Origin: Pyrocephalus nanus
Taxonomy: Eukaryota; Chordata; Aves; Passeriformes; Tyrannidae
Length of the DNA: 64,000 nt
Direction of reading: 5' to 3'
NCBI GenBank assembly: GCA_038380795.1
Contig: CM076261.1
Span: 38,279,866-38,343,865, forward strand
The notes under the pieces are model-generated. The model did no database searches, had not been told where the DNA came from, and saw only the letters and a program-made list of their open reading frames with translations. Below are positions 24,291 through 38,800 of the stretch, piece by piece. Position 1 is the stretch's first letter; the number at the start of each line of letters is the position of its first letter. A program made the position numbers and the translations under genes.

Positions 24291-27200
24291 ACAGATAACT
24301 ATCTCTTAAAATTGATTGTCAGACAACCTTATTTAAGTGTTCCATTTCACTGTAGTACTGAGAGGGTTTGGAGGTTTGTGCTTTTTAGTTTGTTTTCTTA
24401 ATTCAGTTAGTACAAATAAAATGCATAATAAACCTTGAAATAAAGCAGATTATACTGTGGAAAAAAGTGTAAGAGTGTATTAGAAAAGAGATGGAGAAAA
24501 TAAAGACCTTCTTTGAATGACAGCTGACTCCAGGCACAGTTTCCTTGATATTTTCAACATAGGTAATATCCTAGGTAGCAGAGTCAAACGTTCCATTGCC
24601 TTCCCTAATGATGAATCTGATCTGTATCCTTCATTCTGCACTTGTAAAAGCATTTTGAACCAATTCTCTCTACTTCCTGAATGTCATTTTGAACTCAGTC
24701 CGTTAAATAAACTTTCCGACAAGTCCAAATTGACCAAAATGGGTAGCTGCTCTGTCTCTTATTAAATCAGTTATTATTACAAATATTCCACTATCTTAAT
24801 TATATTGGGATACTTACGGGTTAAAATTTTTATTTTTTTTAGATACTATGGAGTTGGCTTGTCCTGAAGCTCTACTGCTTCTCTGGGTTAAGAGAATCTC
24901 ATCTCCCTTTTTCCCTGATAAGACTGAAAAAAGTTGTAAATTATATGTGTGAAATTTATGTCCTTTTTTTACCTCTGTCATTTTATATCAGTTTATGGCT
25001 TTGTTCAATTGGACAGTAGAATACACTGTAGTAATAATGGTCAATAATTAGGACTCTCTTCACTTTGTTTTCTGGGTTTGAACTGTTTCACCTCTCTCTG
25101 CATTGGTCTTTTTAAAATTTTGTTGTGTTCACTATCAGTGTATACCTTTTTGTTTTAGACTTGCTGTTCCCATTTTTCATGTCTTTGTCAGGGTGGTGGT
25201 ACTTCTTGCTGGATTCACTGTTTGTCTTGTTCTGTACTGCTCAAAGTACTCTTTGAAAATAAAGATTACAAAGTTGGTCTCAATTGTGCTTCAAAATATT
25301 TGTCACCTTCTAGAACTGTTTTGGCATTCCACAGTGGAAATTAAAAACAGCTTTAAAGTATTCAGCCCCTGAGAGAGAAGTAGCTCAGTTGTCAGTTCAG
25401 TCATGTTATAAAATAGCATACATTTGACCATTCTGTAGTGTAAAAGCTAAACTGATGAGCTCTCTGAGAACCAAAAGGAGGATTACAATTCCATAATCTC
25501 ACTTCAGTGATCATAGATTATCTATTCCTACTGGAAGGTGACATGGTGATGAAAAATAGAGGCATGAACTTTACACTGTGATTAAGAAAAGCCACTAGGG
25601 GTGGGGAATGAATTTTTTTACTTAAAAAATAAAAAGGTCGTGGGCTAGAATTGTTTGCTATAAATCTGTTTGTCTGTCACGTGGTTGGTGTGCTGTTGGG
25701 GAGAAGGTATTTATGTCACTTAACCAGGTTTGTGAGGTCAAATGTTAGCACTAATATTTGCTTTAGGTGTAGTGTAAAGCCTGTTTAGGATTGACTTTTT
25801 AATAATAGAATTAACATGCAGCAGGAAACTTCAGGAAAATCTGCCTGGAGTTAGGCTCAGGAAAAGTTATGTTGGCAAGCGTGAGAAGGCAATGTTGTGG
25901 TGTGTAAAGGAAAAAGAAGTGTACTGCATGTGAAGAGCTCGCACAGAAGTTGTGGAACTATTTTAGAGCAGGAATACAAACGAATATTAGCAACTATCTG
26001 ACACAGATTAGGAAACAGTCATCTGTAGTGTGATAAATTGCTGATGATGACCTGGTCATTCAACTGACCACTGTAATTGAAACATCAGCTTCTGGAAGAA
26101 AAAGCACAGGGAAGGGAATGAAGGAAAAAAAAATAAAAAAAGAAAACTTTAAACAAAACAACAAAAATACAATCCCAAATCCTAATCTGATCTGTGTGAT
26201 CAGAAAGGTGTATCAATGAACAATAACTTACATGACTTGAGAAGACTTTTCTGCAAGGTATCCTGTAGAAGCATTTTCTGTGAATAACCATAATCTGATG
26301 CAGATTTAAACAAAAATAAATAAATAAATCAATAAAGCTGGACATTATATTTTTTTGAGGTGATGTTTGCCTTAAAAAAAAACCCACTCAATTTTTTTTC
26401 TCCTTTTTGATGTTTCAGAGGGGTGCAATTATCACCTCTTTACTTGACTGTACATGGGAAATGTCAAACAAAGCTGGAATGGATTTCCTATCCTTCTTCT
26501 ACACCGGAGGGAAACTTTATTTATATAGTTTGCTCATATGGTGAGCTGGTTGAACAACTTCTTGGCAGATTCATAGACAAGGAATGTGGAAACTTGCTTA
26601 TTTTATGTTCCTTTCTTTGCTTACCCTAGATAAATATGCCTAACCTAAAGCTATACATCCCCTAAGTTGCTTCCATTTAATCACTTGACTTCTCTTTGAA
26701 AATATCTTAGGACTTATCATTATGGTTAATCACATTGCTAACTCTTTGTTTCTATTTCAGTTAATTTGTCACTGAGTATATTGTCACTTTACTTTCCTTT
26801 TACTTTACAATTAGGTTTGTCTCATTTTATTCTCTTCCTAGACATATTTCTTCCTATTATTATCCCTTTACATTTTCTTATTCTTTATCAAAATCAAAAT
26901 ACATTATACCCTCTGCTATCAATGTTCACTTACATAGCATTCTTTACTGGTCATGCTCTTCTTTTAGATGTTTCAGCTGATATGTTTTGTTTTGGAGAAT
27001 TCTGACATGAAGAAACTTTTCCAATCTCTTCCCGTGACTGTAGCTGAAGTACTCCTCTGCCTTTTTTTCCCTTCTTTACCCATAGGCTATGACTTTGTAT
27101 TTGCTCTTCATTCTTTTAGCTTTTTAACTGTTTTCACCTACATTTTGCCTTTTTCCAGTTGAACACTTTGGTCCTTTTTTTCCCTCTTCTACTAATCATG

Positions 27201-30200
27201 TACGATCTGCTATTTATCATTCCCACGTGTCTAATTAACCTGCCTTTTACAGAGTTTTGCCTCCTTATGGCTGGATTTTCTGCTGCTGATGTCTAGATGT
27301 GTGCACATGGCTCTCCATACTTAGCTTTTGAAGTTGAGGTGTTCAACAAGTTCCTGATTTGTACCTGCCATCCTTGTTTTTCCACTTGAATGAGCTTATT
27401 TAAAATGAATTAAATGTTAGTGCATTTTGCATACAACACTACTCTGTTTGCTTTAACCAATTTGCATATGCAGGTTAAGAGTAACAACTGAATGAAGTTT
27501 TCCCTTTGCTTTCAAAGGTAAAGTGCAAATCTTCTTTCTAACTCATATACCCATATAGCTGAAGATTTTTATTTTTTCTTTCTACTGTATAGACAAAGTC
27601 CTCATGTTATACACAGGTGGTGTAGTGACCTAACCCAAACGTTTTATTGCTCTTCTGGCAGAGAGAAAGTTTCAAGGAAAGATTCTTAACTGTGATTTAC
27701 TTCATTAATTTGAAATTTCTGTTGAAAATTACTCTTTGGGTACTAAGACAATTCAGGCAGACAGGACCTTTCAAAGGCATGGAGGTTATAATGACTGTTT
27801 ATCACCTTTGCTAGTGTAGAAATAATAGATGGGATTTTTAGGTACCTAAAGCTTTTCATCAACCTGCAAAGGAGCTTGATCTTCTGAGTAAGGACTCTAA
27901 TGTCCTCTTGTCTAATAGCAAAAGCAAGTATCTGAATCTTTCAGCCACTGCCCCTTTGTGCATTGCAGGTTATTTGACATTTCGGGGTTGGGTTTCTGTT
28001 TGTTTGTTTTTCTGGACTCCCATCCCTGTTGCTTTTAACATTTTCTCCCTATGAACTGAAATTCAGGTTTGAAAGTATGTGGTGAATGGTGTTTTGTGAC
28101 AATCTTTTTAATATTACCTTCTGTTCAATGGGAGTTGAAGGCATTGGCAAATTTTTTTTCTCTCTCATTATGCTATTCCACAGAGATTTCTAAAAGAAAC
28201 AATTGGCTTATGCTGATTGTGTCAGTGTAGTCAAGATTTCCAGTCTAAACCCTGTATATTAAGCTTATAAAATATTTAGACTCCGTATGACTATTCTCTA
28301 CTGCATTTATGAAGCTAGTTTACAAAGCCATATGCTTTCATGGAGAGGCCGGGAAATTGCTATCCAGACACAGTTTTTATTGCACCAAGCTGATCTAGTT
28401 TAACTTTTTTCATCCATACTTGTCAACCCATGCTTTAACTTGTCTTTTTAGGTCCCTATCATGGTCAGTGACATTACCTATTTTCTTGGGGGTTTAAATA
28501 GATCATGAGAGGACTTGAGGAAACCTCCTCTGTTAAGAGATCAGCTAGAGGGCAGGGTGGCAGTGGCTCAAGGGAATCACCAGAAGACTTCTCAAAAATG
28601 AGAGCTGCATGCGTGTGGTAGGTTTCTGTGCTAACTACTGGGTTTAGGTGAATCTCATGGCAGAAATGTCACTGGTAAATCTGCTTGCATGATGAAAGCT
28701 AACTTCAAATAAGACATACTACCTGCTTATATCAAAGCCTCATAGCAGTTGACTGTCATATTTCACGATAGCTGTAACAAACAATCATGGCATTCTCAGT
28801 TGTTCTGTTCAAGTTATTTTGCTAAATCAGGAAAAGAAAAACAAAAAGTTGTGGTGATTAACCCTATTGCTGATATTCCTGTCCTCTCAGGATGGGTTTA
28901 AGAGGCACAATGCAAAAGAATACCTAAACATTGGCTTCATTTTCTAGAGTTATTCTGCTGAATAACATGTCCCACTCTCCTTGTTACATGGGGTGAATAC
29001 TTAAAAAAGGTACTGAACCTGCTTATGGTATCTGAAGACAAGCAGCAATGTTCTTTGCTGTTCTCAAGTGGCAATTTGCTGATGCTTTCAACTATAGTGT
29101 GAAAATATTTTGTTTGTAAACCTTTGTGTGGCATTAATGAGACTGCCTAATTATTAAGTCCCTCTTAACATCTTCATAGCATACTCTTACTTAAAAGGAT
29201 TTTGAAACTAGATATGAGTTAGGAAATTTTTTTTTTTTTTACTTCTGTAACTATAATCCAAGGTCAATAACTTACAATTACTGATATTGTAAAAGAATGG
29301 GACTTGCCTCTGCCACTTTTTTTTTTTTTTTTTTAATTTTTATTAAGCAGTCTTATGGTAAAATCTTTGTTCCAGTTTTCACTCAATACTCAATCCAGCT
29401 GAAGATATCCTCTAAAGACATGCTAGTAGTTCTGCAATAAATTATTTTTACTGCCTGTTTGTATGGATTTCTGACCTGTGGTATATCTTCTTGGTCAGAA
29501 AAGGCACCAGCCCTGAAACTCCTAGTGAAGTTCCATTGTTCAATGTAACATTTTTTATGGTTTCACTCCTCTTTATTAAAACACTTGAATTGCGACATTA
29601 GCTTTAAATTGAAGAATTTGTAACATGTACCATGAGTCTGGGTCATAACCCCTAAAGTTTATTTCTCAGGATAACACTGAAGACTTTAATGTGTCCCACA
29701 AATGAACTTGAACCGGTGTTTTCAAAGGCTGTGGAAGAGGTGTGCATAGATTTGCACTTCAGTGTAACCTGCCGTGGTGCTTAGTCCTTCAAAGAAGTCT
29801 GCTCTGTAGAGTTTGTGCTCAAAGTACTTTTATAATCAGTACACTTTTCATTTCCTGGCTCACCATTAGGTAAATAATGAACTTCTTTATTTTGTGTTGG
29901 TCTTTCTGAAAAAACACAGAGGTCTCTGAAATACAGTTCTTTGGAAATGGAAAATATATGAAACTAACCAGGCTAAGCTAGAGAAGGTTGAGATAGAACT
30001 CTGCTATTGAGATGTGTACACTATGACCACTCATAAAGAAGAATTAGAAGTGGTAGCAGATAATCAGAGCAAATACAAATTTTTAAATGGAAGTAAAAGG
30101 CTTTCTTTTACCACATCCCAGAGCAAAATTTGGAAAGAATAAAAAAAATAAACTAGCAGCTTGAAAGACTAACATTCCGGAGGTAAGCACTGTCACTAAA

Positions 30201-32649
30201 ACATGATATAACATAAAACTCCACCAGGCAGACGAAACAAACTATGGCTGAAAACTTGGAGGAGAAATGACCACAGATTACCTTCCCCTTCAGGTCTAAC
30301 TCAGTTATAACACTCTGGGAAGCATTAATTTACTATTTTTCATTAATAATAGCACCCTAAATGTTTTTGAGCCATGAAGCCAATGGGAATGAGTTGCATC
30401 TTGTGGTAGGGAGAGTCACATAGGGAGGGGTACAACAAGAGCATTAGGAACTCAAAATTCACTATTTTCTGTAAGAATTGTCTGCTTAAAATGGTTTATT
30501 GGCTCTTGAGCTTATTGTCTCTAGAGTAAATATGTTTTTCATCCTGCTGTGAGCAAGACTTTGGTTGAAAAAGCTAAAGATCATATGTTGAAGATAAAGT
30601 GTAATAGAATTCAGGAAGAAAACTGTCACTATAGTAGGATACTTCTCTTTGATGTAAATATTTAATATGTATGAAGAGCCTTGGCCTTTACCCAGCAGTC
30701 CCCACAAAGAGGAGTGTTATTAGTTATTTACCCTACAGAGCTTTGGAGAAGCCTGACTGAATTATCCAAGTAACAATTTACATTTGTATTACTGTTCTCC
30801 CTGGGCTGTACAAGCAAGCACTACCTCTTGTTTAGCTTAGTCTGCAAGGTTAAAGTTACAGTATATGGAGATGGAAAGGTGATAGATAATTTTGATGTGC
30901 TCTGGACCCATTCATTTCCTGCAGATCAGTTATTGTTTTCTTTATTTTTACTATGTAAACTGAGACTCTTTCATAGCTGTTTAAGGGGCTTGGAGAGTTG
31001 CACAAAATCAATGGCATCTAGGTCTCCAGATGCTAGAGGATAAATGGAAAAGGAGGGAAAAAACATTTTCCTTCACTGGACTCTGCAGAAGATTCTGAGG
31101 TAATGTAGGGTAGTTGTGCAAGGACAGAAATCACCTCTTAGGGCAGTAGCTGAATGACTTAACTGCTTTGGAGATCCTTTTTTCTCATCTTCAAATGGCA
31201 AATCTTGCTGGGAAGGAACAGTCCCATGTGAGGTCTGATGGCACACAAAGGAATAGCAAGACTGTCCTCTATTATGACTACTGAGAAGGAGCACTTATTC
31301 CTCCTGTTTCCTGATGTTTCAGGTAGGTTAATATTATATAAAAAAAATTACAGATAGAACATAAGCACATTAAAACAAGTGCTTGTATTGTATTATTAAT
31401 AGGCTAAGAGATAAACTGCAGGTTTTTAATTCATTCTTTTAACTTATGCATTCACTTTGATTATAGAGACATAATTAAGATGGGTAATTACAAACTCTGT
31501 GTTTCCCAGTAATATATTCATGCAATAGTAGCTATAGTGTTTTACAATATCAAGCTCATATGTAAAGCAAATTATCTATTTAGTTGGAATGATATCACTA
31601 GAGCCAAATTAAATTCTCTGATAAGCCCAACTATTCATTAGTTGGCTGCACATTATCTAAAAGCCACTTGTATCTCAGTAACAAAGTTGGAATATTATCC
31701 TATCCTAGATACATCTGCTCTCAAAAGCATAATACACAAGTTTAACTAGATCAGTTGAGACCATTTTGGTTTTCAATTTCCTAATTAACTTGACTTAAAT
31801 TGCTGCTGACACATCTGTCTTAGAGTTGGTTTCACTGAGTTTCTGACCTGCTGCAAACTCTCTTTCTTAGGCAGGCTAAGGTTTACTTCTGAAATGCAAA
31901 AAGGAAAAAGGAGTTTTCAATAAATAGCTGGGTGAGTTCCTCTTGAATCGATTGGTTTATGCTGTTTAATTTTAAAATGTGCTTTTAATAGTATATTAGG
32001 TGCTGAACATGCTGGAGAGGTGTCTTCAGGCATTTAAATCAAAATAAATAAAATATTGACTAAACTGAACTCAGTAGCTCAGTGAATTAAACTGAAGAGT
32101 CATATTCTAATTTCAAACAATGCATTTGTAGGGATTTATTCCATTTTAAATCAATGCTTAAAACTCTCTATTTTCAATTGATTTGGTGCAAATTTTATGT
32201 GCAAGAACAAAATCTGAGGAGTGCTGTTACACTAGTCTGAAACCTGCAAGATGATTTTTCTTTACCTTGAGCACTGTGATTTCCTCTGTTATCTTCTAAT
32301 TTCTTAGTATGCGATGTAGTTTTTTCATAGGCAAATGTCAGGAGAAAGGTGGGACAGTAAAGTTTCTCTCTCTATAGCACAGTATGTTATGGACAGTGCT
32401 TCTCTTCATAAATAAATGGTAGGATCCTCCACACCTGCATCTGCCCTGGATAATGACTTTGGCCTGGCAATTTCAAAACAGCTATAAAAATAATGGAGGA
32501 CAAATTCCTTCTTACAGCTTCAGTGTTTCATACCAATCTTCTGTAACACCCTGATGCAGAATTCCATGTTGATAAGACAGCACAGTAGTTGGGATATTTC
32601 CTCTTAATCTGAGTAGGAAGTTTTATCCAGAAGACATCAGTTTTCAGTG
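24291..32649. other. Unique AT-rich non-coding stretch
   Basis: No recognisable gene over about 8.4 kb. Frames reach at most about 100 codons (25103-25372, 26085-26387 and others) and read as low-complexity, hydrophobic or random. From about 26640 to 27240 the + strand is notably T/C-rich. T-runs occur at 29227-29240 and 29317-29334. The part at 31370-31830 is rich in TAATTA/GATAA-like strings and may be a conserved non-coding element (see findings). Nothing else is supported. Confidence 0.55.
29317..29334. repeat. T homopolymer (18 nt)
   Basis: Uninterrupted T-run followed by TTAATTTTTATT. Could be the reverse-oriented poly(A) of an unrecognised retroposed sequence, or a simple homopolymer. 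Confidence 0.85.
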
Positions 32650-32853
32650 ACTTACTGGGTAAAATAACCTGGATGGCTGAGCCCAGAGAGAGGTGGTGAA
32701 TGGAGTTAAATCTCTTCAACTACCTGAAAAGAGGCTGCAGTAAGATGGGGGTTGACCTTTTCTCTCAGGTGATGGGACAAGAGGAAATGGCCTCAAGTTG
32801 TTCCAGGGAGGTTTAGATTGGATATTAGGCAAAATATTATTGTGGAAAGGGTT
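32650..32853 (+). mobile_element. Short CR1 fragment with internal deletion
   Basis: Two CR1 pieces in the same (+) orientation are joined at about 32711. The left piece (about 32650-32711) corresponds to the middle of the ORF2 reverse transcriptase, with DNA equivalent to the NWLDG-AQR-VVNGVKS region. The right piece (about 32712-32853) corresponds to the far C-terminus, starting at the NYLK-like block, through FSQV, to RFRLDIR-like text. The roughly 600 bp that separate these blocks in a complete copy, including the FADD catalytic motif, are missing. The 3' end and tail are also absent: the homology fades at about 32853 into AT-rich sequence. An old, doubly damaged copy. Confidence 0.85.
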
Positions 32854-35800
32854 ATATATAATATTTTATGAACAATTAGCATTCTTAGTTTATGCACTTT
32901 GAGCCTACCTATAGACTGCTGTTCATATTGGTTAAGTCTGCTGATTTTAATATTAGTATTTTTTCCAATGAGAACTAGTGTATATAAGCGATTTGAGGCA
33001 AAGAATTAGACTTTAATCTGTTTTTGGCTTTGTCTGATTTAAAGACATACAATATCTACAGTAGCAAAAGCTATATTGTTTATTTCTTAATCTTTTTGTG
33101 TTATTCTTCTCCATTAATTAACATATACATGAAGATAAATATATATTGATGCACTAAATATGGTCCATTTCTGAAATAATCTTAGAATTCTGGGTCGAAT
33201 AGAACAAGTATTTGGCGTGGGTTTTGTGGTTTTTTTTATTAGGCTCAGCTGCTATTCTGGAATCGTTTGTAATAAAGAAATGCATTGTAATTGAAAGAAA
33301 CTTTCACAGTAATGAGCAGAATGGAAGCACCCATCTCTAGTGTTTCAGATTTGTTTGGGATAAATAGCACTGGCCTATAGATATTTTTTTAAAGTAAAAA
33401 AAAGTGTTACTTCTATGATCCTCCAGTAGGCCAGGGCTTTGAGCTAGATTTCCCGCACCTTTTTAAAAGTGAGGTTCCTAGTCACTAAGATCAAATATAA
33501 AGTAGAAAAGAAAACTTCTTAAAGGGTAGAGAAAATACAAAGTGAGTTGGAAATAAAATAGGCTTATAAGCCTATATATTTTTTCAATTCTATGTTCTTT
33601 CAGGGTGAGTCCTTTTCTCTAGTCTTACTTTCAACCCAGTAAATTGGTGCCTTTCTTTCTATACAGTCTAGCCTGGGTCCCTAAGAAAAGTTTTACTTTC
33701 TTTTCCCCTGAAGTCTGTCTCTGCATGCTCGCTGTTTAGATGAGGAGTCTTCTGGCCTCTGCTGGGTGAAATCTCTCTGCCAGCTCTCTCCCATATTATA
33801 ATATCCTTTTGCCTTCTGCCAGCATCCGTATTTTTTCTTGAGCAATAGCTTAGAGAGTAAATTATTTAAACCTTTTTAAGACTCAAATGTCTGTTGGAGG
33901 CCTTTCCTTCTTTACATTTGAACTTTTGTCCTGTGGACTAAATGTGTTTCTCTTGTCAAATACTAGAGTTCTTATCCATATGCCAAGGATTTATCTACCC
34001 TTAAATCTCTTGTTTGCTGGCAGCATGCCAATCAGATCAGAGCTAAATGAAAGTCTGATGTGGCTGATATGAGGAAGACATATCAGATGAATATATGAGA
34101 GTACAAACTGTGCTGAGCTTTTGTAAGGAAGGTAAGCATCCCATTTTTATTGATGTATTTTGTGTTGAGTAGGGAATTGGCTGTGAACTAACACAAGGCT
34201 AGAAAATACCAGGTCATAAATACCAGAATATTATACAAGACTTGAAATTATTGGGAAGAAAGATCAGAATAGCCCATGGCCAGAATTTTCAGAGCCTTCA
34301 CCTCAGATCTGGAAGACCAAGATTAAGGTCTACTTCAACATGTCTAGTCACAAAGTTCCCATCTCGTCCTGACTTACACACTAGTGTGGGGCTTACAGAG
34401 AGGAGTAACTGTTGTGTGTAGACCACAAGAAGAATGTTTCACTTGATTCTCCATCAAGATATAATCCAAATGTTTCCCAGAGTCAGAAGGGACAATAAAA
34501 GCCAGCTTTATATTTTCATGTTTTAGTGTAGTGAGATTTTTTTTGCCTCTTGTTTGAAATCAGCAAGGACAACGGCAGCAACTTCTGTGACTGAAAGAAG
34601 CAGTTTCCTTCCTTAATAACTGTGGTATTTTCCACTTTCCTTCTCTTTAAAACTGAATCTTCTAACTGCAAATGCAAATTAATGCCATAATGGTAGTATA
34701 ATCTGCAGGCTAGGCTGACCCAGTGTTTTACTCTTGGGGTGAAAGTAGATATTATAAATCATTAAATATTTAGAGCTATGCATTCCAATTACAAAAAAGT
34801 GTCAATTCCATTCCTACTGCAGTAGTTAGTACCAAATGTGAGAATCATGTTATAATCCTAAGGTGTTTGTTTGTTTGTTTGTCTGGTGCAAATTGCACAG
34901 AAGAGATATAATGAGAAATGACACTCATAAGCAGTAGAAAAGAATTTATGAAACACCAGCTGCATATATCTTAAAATGGCAGATAAGATATAATTGAAAG
35001 ACAGTTTTACATGGAATGATATGAGTGAAATACCAGCAGTAGTTTAATTTTGAGGGTTTTTCCCCCACTCTGAGTCACGCTAGTTAACCACATTTGCAAA
35101 ATTAGACTATTTAGCATAGGTGCTCACCTAAATCAAAGTTACCCAACTGAAGTAAGACCTAGATCCAAAAAAAGTGTATGAAAATAATAAGAATATCTCA
35201 TTCCACTGATTTTAAGAGTCTAAGCCTGAAAACTGCGTTTCTCTACATCCTGTGCATTGTATCCCTGTTATGACCTGCTCCAGAAGGGAAGGGTAACCCA
35301 GGTTATTATTAACAAATCCCTTGGGATGGATTAGAGTGAAATGACACTGAATAATCAGTGCTTGTAAACATATATATGTAGGGCTTATTTTAGAACAATT
35401 TTTTTTCAAAAGTAAACAGGTATGTTGCCAGTTTGGGTTTTATCATCTTTAGTAATACAGTATTATTAAAGTAATAAAAAAAATAACACTTAAGGAAACA
35501 TATAAGGAAAGGAAGATAAAGAAAGGATAAAAGTGGAAAGATATATATAGTCACTGCCTGATGGATCCAGTGATGAAATCTGGTAGTTGCAGCCTCGATG
35601 TCTATTGACTGAAGAGATGGTCTTGATCTGTGGGGAGTGAGGGAAGCCCACTGAACTCAAGGAGTTATGAATTATTATACATTTCAAGCTCAGGTGGGAA
35701 CACCCCTGGGCCATGGAGTTTTACAATGGATGGTGTCACGGGATGTGTCACAAGTCTCTGACACCTCCTAAGACATTGCAGCTGCCTATTATGTCAGCAT

Positions 35801-38800
35801 CAGTCGTGGTCCATCAGGGTCCAATATTTGAGATGAATAGCCCAGGATAGATGTGAAATGTCTTTGAGGTTCCCAGAGGGATTTTTATGGCAGAGTCATG
35901 TGTAAGGGAGGACATTGGCATGATAAGAAGGATTATCCCACCTCAAAGGATTTGCCTCTTATTAGCCTCTTCTCTTATCTGGAAATCCAGTTTGGAGCTT
36001 CAGGTATGCATACCCTTCTGCACCTGGGATGGTGGGACAATGGCACCCACTTAACCCGAATGTCCTTCCACAGTATGCATATTCAGGAACAGGTAAGCTT
36101 TGCTGATTGTGAAGCTGTTCCTTTTCAGTTTGCAGAAGACTTTTGGTGATGATCTTACCATGTTTAAGCCATTGACTATTTCAGGCTCTGACACCTGTAT
36201 GTTGGGCCCTGCCTCAATGTACTGAATAGCTACAATTCTTCTTAATTTTATAGACGTTCGGTATTAGAGATGCAGGCCAGAATGAGTAGAGGATGCTTCT
36301 ACCAGGGATCAAAAACATGGCTGCATGCACTTAAATTTAGGTAGGTAACCCTGACATTTTGCCAAGGTTCTTACCAAGGTTAATTTACAGAATAAGACAG
36401 AACTCGAACTTAACTAGATCAACTTAATGCTTCTGTTAATATCATGCTATTAAGTGTTATTTGCTGCAATACTTTCAGTGTCAAGTATTATACATGAAAA
36501 AGATTTATTAGTATGTGGTAAACAATTCCCATCACTGGCTTCATTAAAGAAAAAATATATTTCCAGTGTGGAAGATAATTTCAAGGACATAGTTAAAAAA
36601 AGAATTGGAATCTGGAAGATTCAGTTTAGTTTACATTTCTACTCTGCCCCAGATACTTTTTAACATAGTATGTAAGAGATGTATTGTCCTGCTCTTTGAC
36701 TACTTCGAAACTGCTGGTTTTATCTAATTGGTGAGCTGACGCAGGAGTCACTGAAGACAATAAGGTGAAGTTGGTCTTTTGATCTGTGGACTATCTTGTC
36801 AAAGTCTGTGTATATAAAGATAATAGACTATGTGAAAGAGAGCAAGCTCTCCTCTTCTGCTAAGGCATGTTAATATCCCATGAAGCAGCAGAAGAAAGAG
36901 GACCTGCTTTGTTGATAGGAGCTCTCTATCCTGCTGTGCTGAGCTCAGAATCCAGGTGACAAAGAAGAACGATGAAAGCAGATGGGGATCCAATCCAGAC
37001 AAGGATTTTGGATAGGTTGTGTGTCCTTAGTGTTACTATAGTACCTAATAAGTAAGGATACATCTGAAACTTGGTGATATAATCTGATCAATTTATTGAA
37101 AACCAGGAAGCTCATGGAAACTCTTTTCTAGTTGTAAGTTGATTAGCATTTTGGATTCTTCTACTGTTTATAAGATTTTAGCAAATACTCTGCTCAAACA
37201 GTTTTCAGTGTGACAATTCTCTTTAGTCTATTTGTTCTGATTGCTGGCATTTCTTTGCATCCAGTGTTTATTGTTGATTCAGCTTGGATGTCTGAAACTT
37301 GTAAAGCAGAATAGTCAGTGGTGGATAATGTGAGTAGCAAGTATCCTTGTTCCCATGAGAGCAGGGCAAAAGTGTATTCACATAAAACTTTCTTACAAAT
37401 AAATCTTTCTTCTCTTTATAAAGTTAACTTTGTAATAGATAGTAAAATATAGAGCTTTAAAAGTCTCCACATTTATATAATGTTTTATTAACTGATATTG
37501 GGGTTGTCCCAGTTTTAGGACTTGGGAGTCTCCTGGGTTTGGTTAAGAATTTTCAGAATGGTGACTCTAAATTTATCTTGATTGTCCTGTCTACCCACAC
37601 TTTTAAATCTTACCAATTCTCTCAGGCAAAATCAGAGGTGATTTGCTCTAAAACAATCTTTTGGGAAAGGGATGGGAGGAAGCTCACACATTGTGAAAGA
37701 ATCTGAGCTAAAGTGATTAACATGTGAGACAAAAAAGATGCCTGTGAGTTTTTCCTCTAGTTATGCATTCCTCCTCAAAAAATATACTGCACACTATAGA
37801 GATTTAGATTTTTTTAAATTATTTGTTTCAGTTCTGTATGCGACCACGTCCCTATGGGTAACAGCTATAAATATTCTTTCATTTTTCTACACCTCTGCAA
37901 TTATTTAATCTGAAAACACTGCCTTTATTTGATTTATGTCGAAGTGTGTCAGCTGAGGATTTGGCCTGTACTACCTCACACTGCCTTAAGAAAGCTAGAT
38001 TATTTACACTGAAAAATTATATTGTAAATGAAACTATTTCAAAGATACAAAAACTTGAAACTTCACTTTGTCTTTCTAAATGAAAGCCAAATTTTAGCTT
38101 ATACTTAAAGCAAAAACGCAACAAAAAAAGGAAGTAACTCCAGCTGGTTAAGTATATATTATGTCAATTAAAGGACTCTACTTTGAAAATTACATTCAGT
38201 TCTGAATTATGAACCTTTGAAAATATAGAAGCAAAGCCCCTGCTTCTTTTTTGACACTTTCATGATAATACTAACTCACTGAAAGAATCTAGGTATACAG
38301 GCAATCTAGCTGACAATGGTAGGTATGAGCTATATTTTTTGAAGAAGAAAGAGGGTTAAGGGGTCTTAAAGAAGCTCTCTTTTTCCTTTCTTAGTGAGAT
38401 AAAGGAGAGGGAAGCAATGCTTTCCAGATTAAGAGTCCCAGGCACATGATAAAGGTAGAAGTAAAAGGAAAAGCTTCTGAAAAATACATGACTCTTTTAT
38501 GCTTGAATCTACATATTGGACTACCTAAATCTCTCTCATTTGGACCTGATGGTTTTGATAGGCAAGGACCTACATGGAATAAATGAACGAATAATAAGAA
38601 ACAGGATTATCTGCAATACAGATGATATAAACTTAAGATCAGATTATTTCAAGGTTTTTATGAAAGGATGGTTCTTGGCAGATGCTTAGAGATTATCAGA
38701 GAGAAAGTCATCCCACGTTCATCCTACTTCTCATAACTTTTATCCCAAAGTTTCTCTGACAGCCATTGTTGGAGACTTGATAGTGGGCTACATGGGTTTG

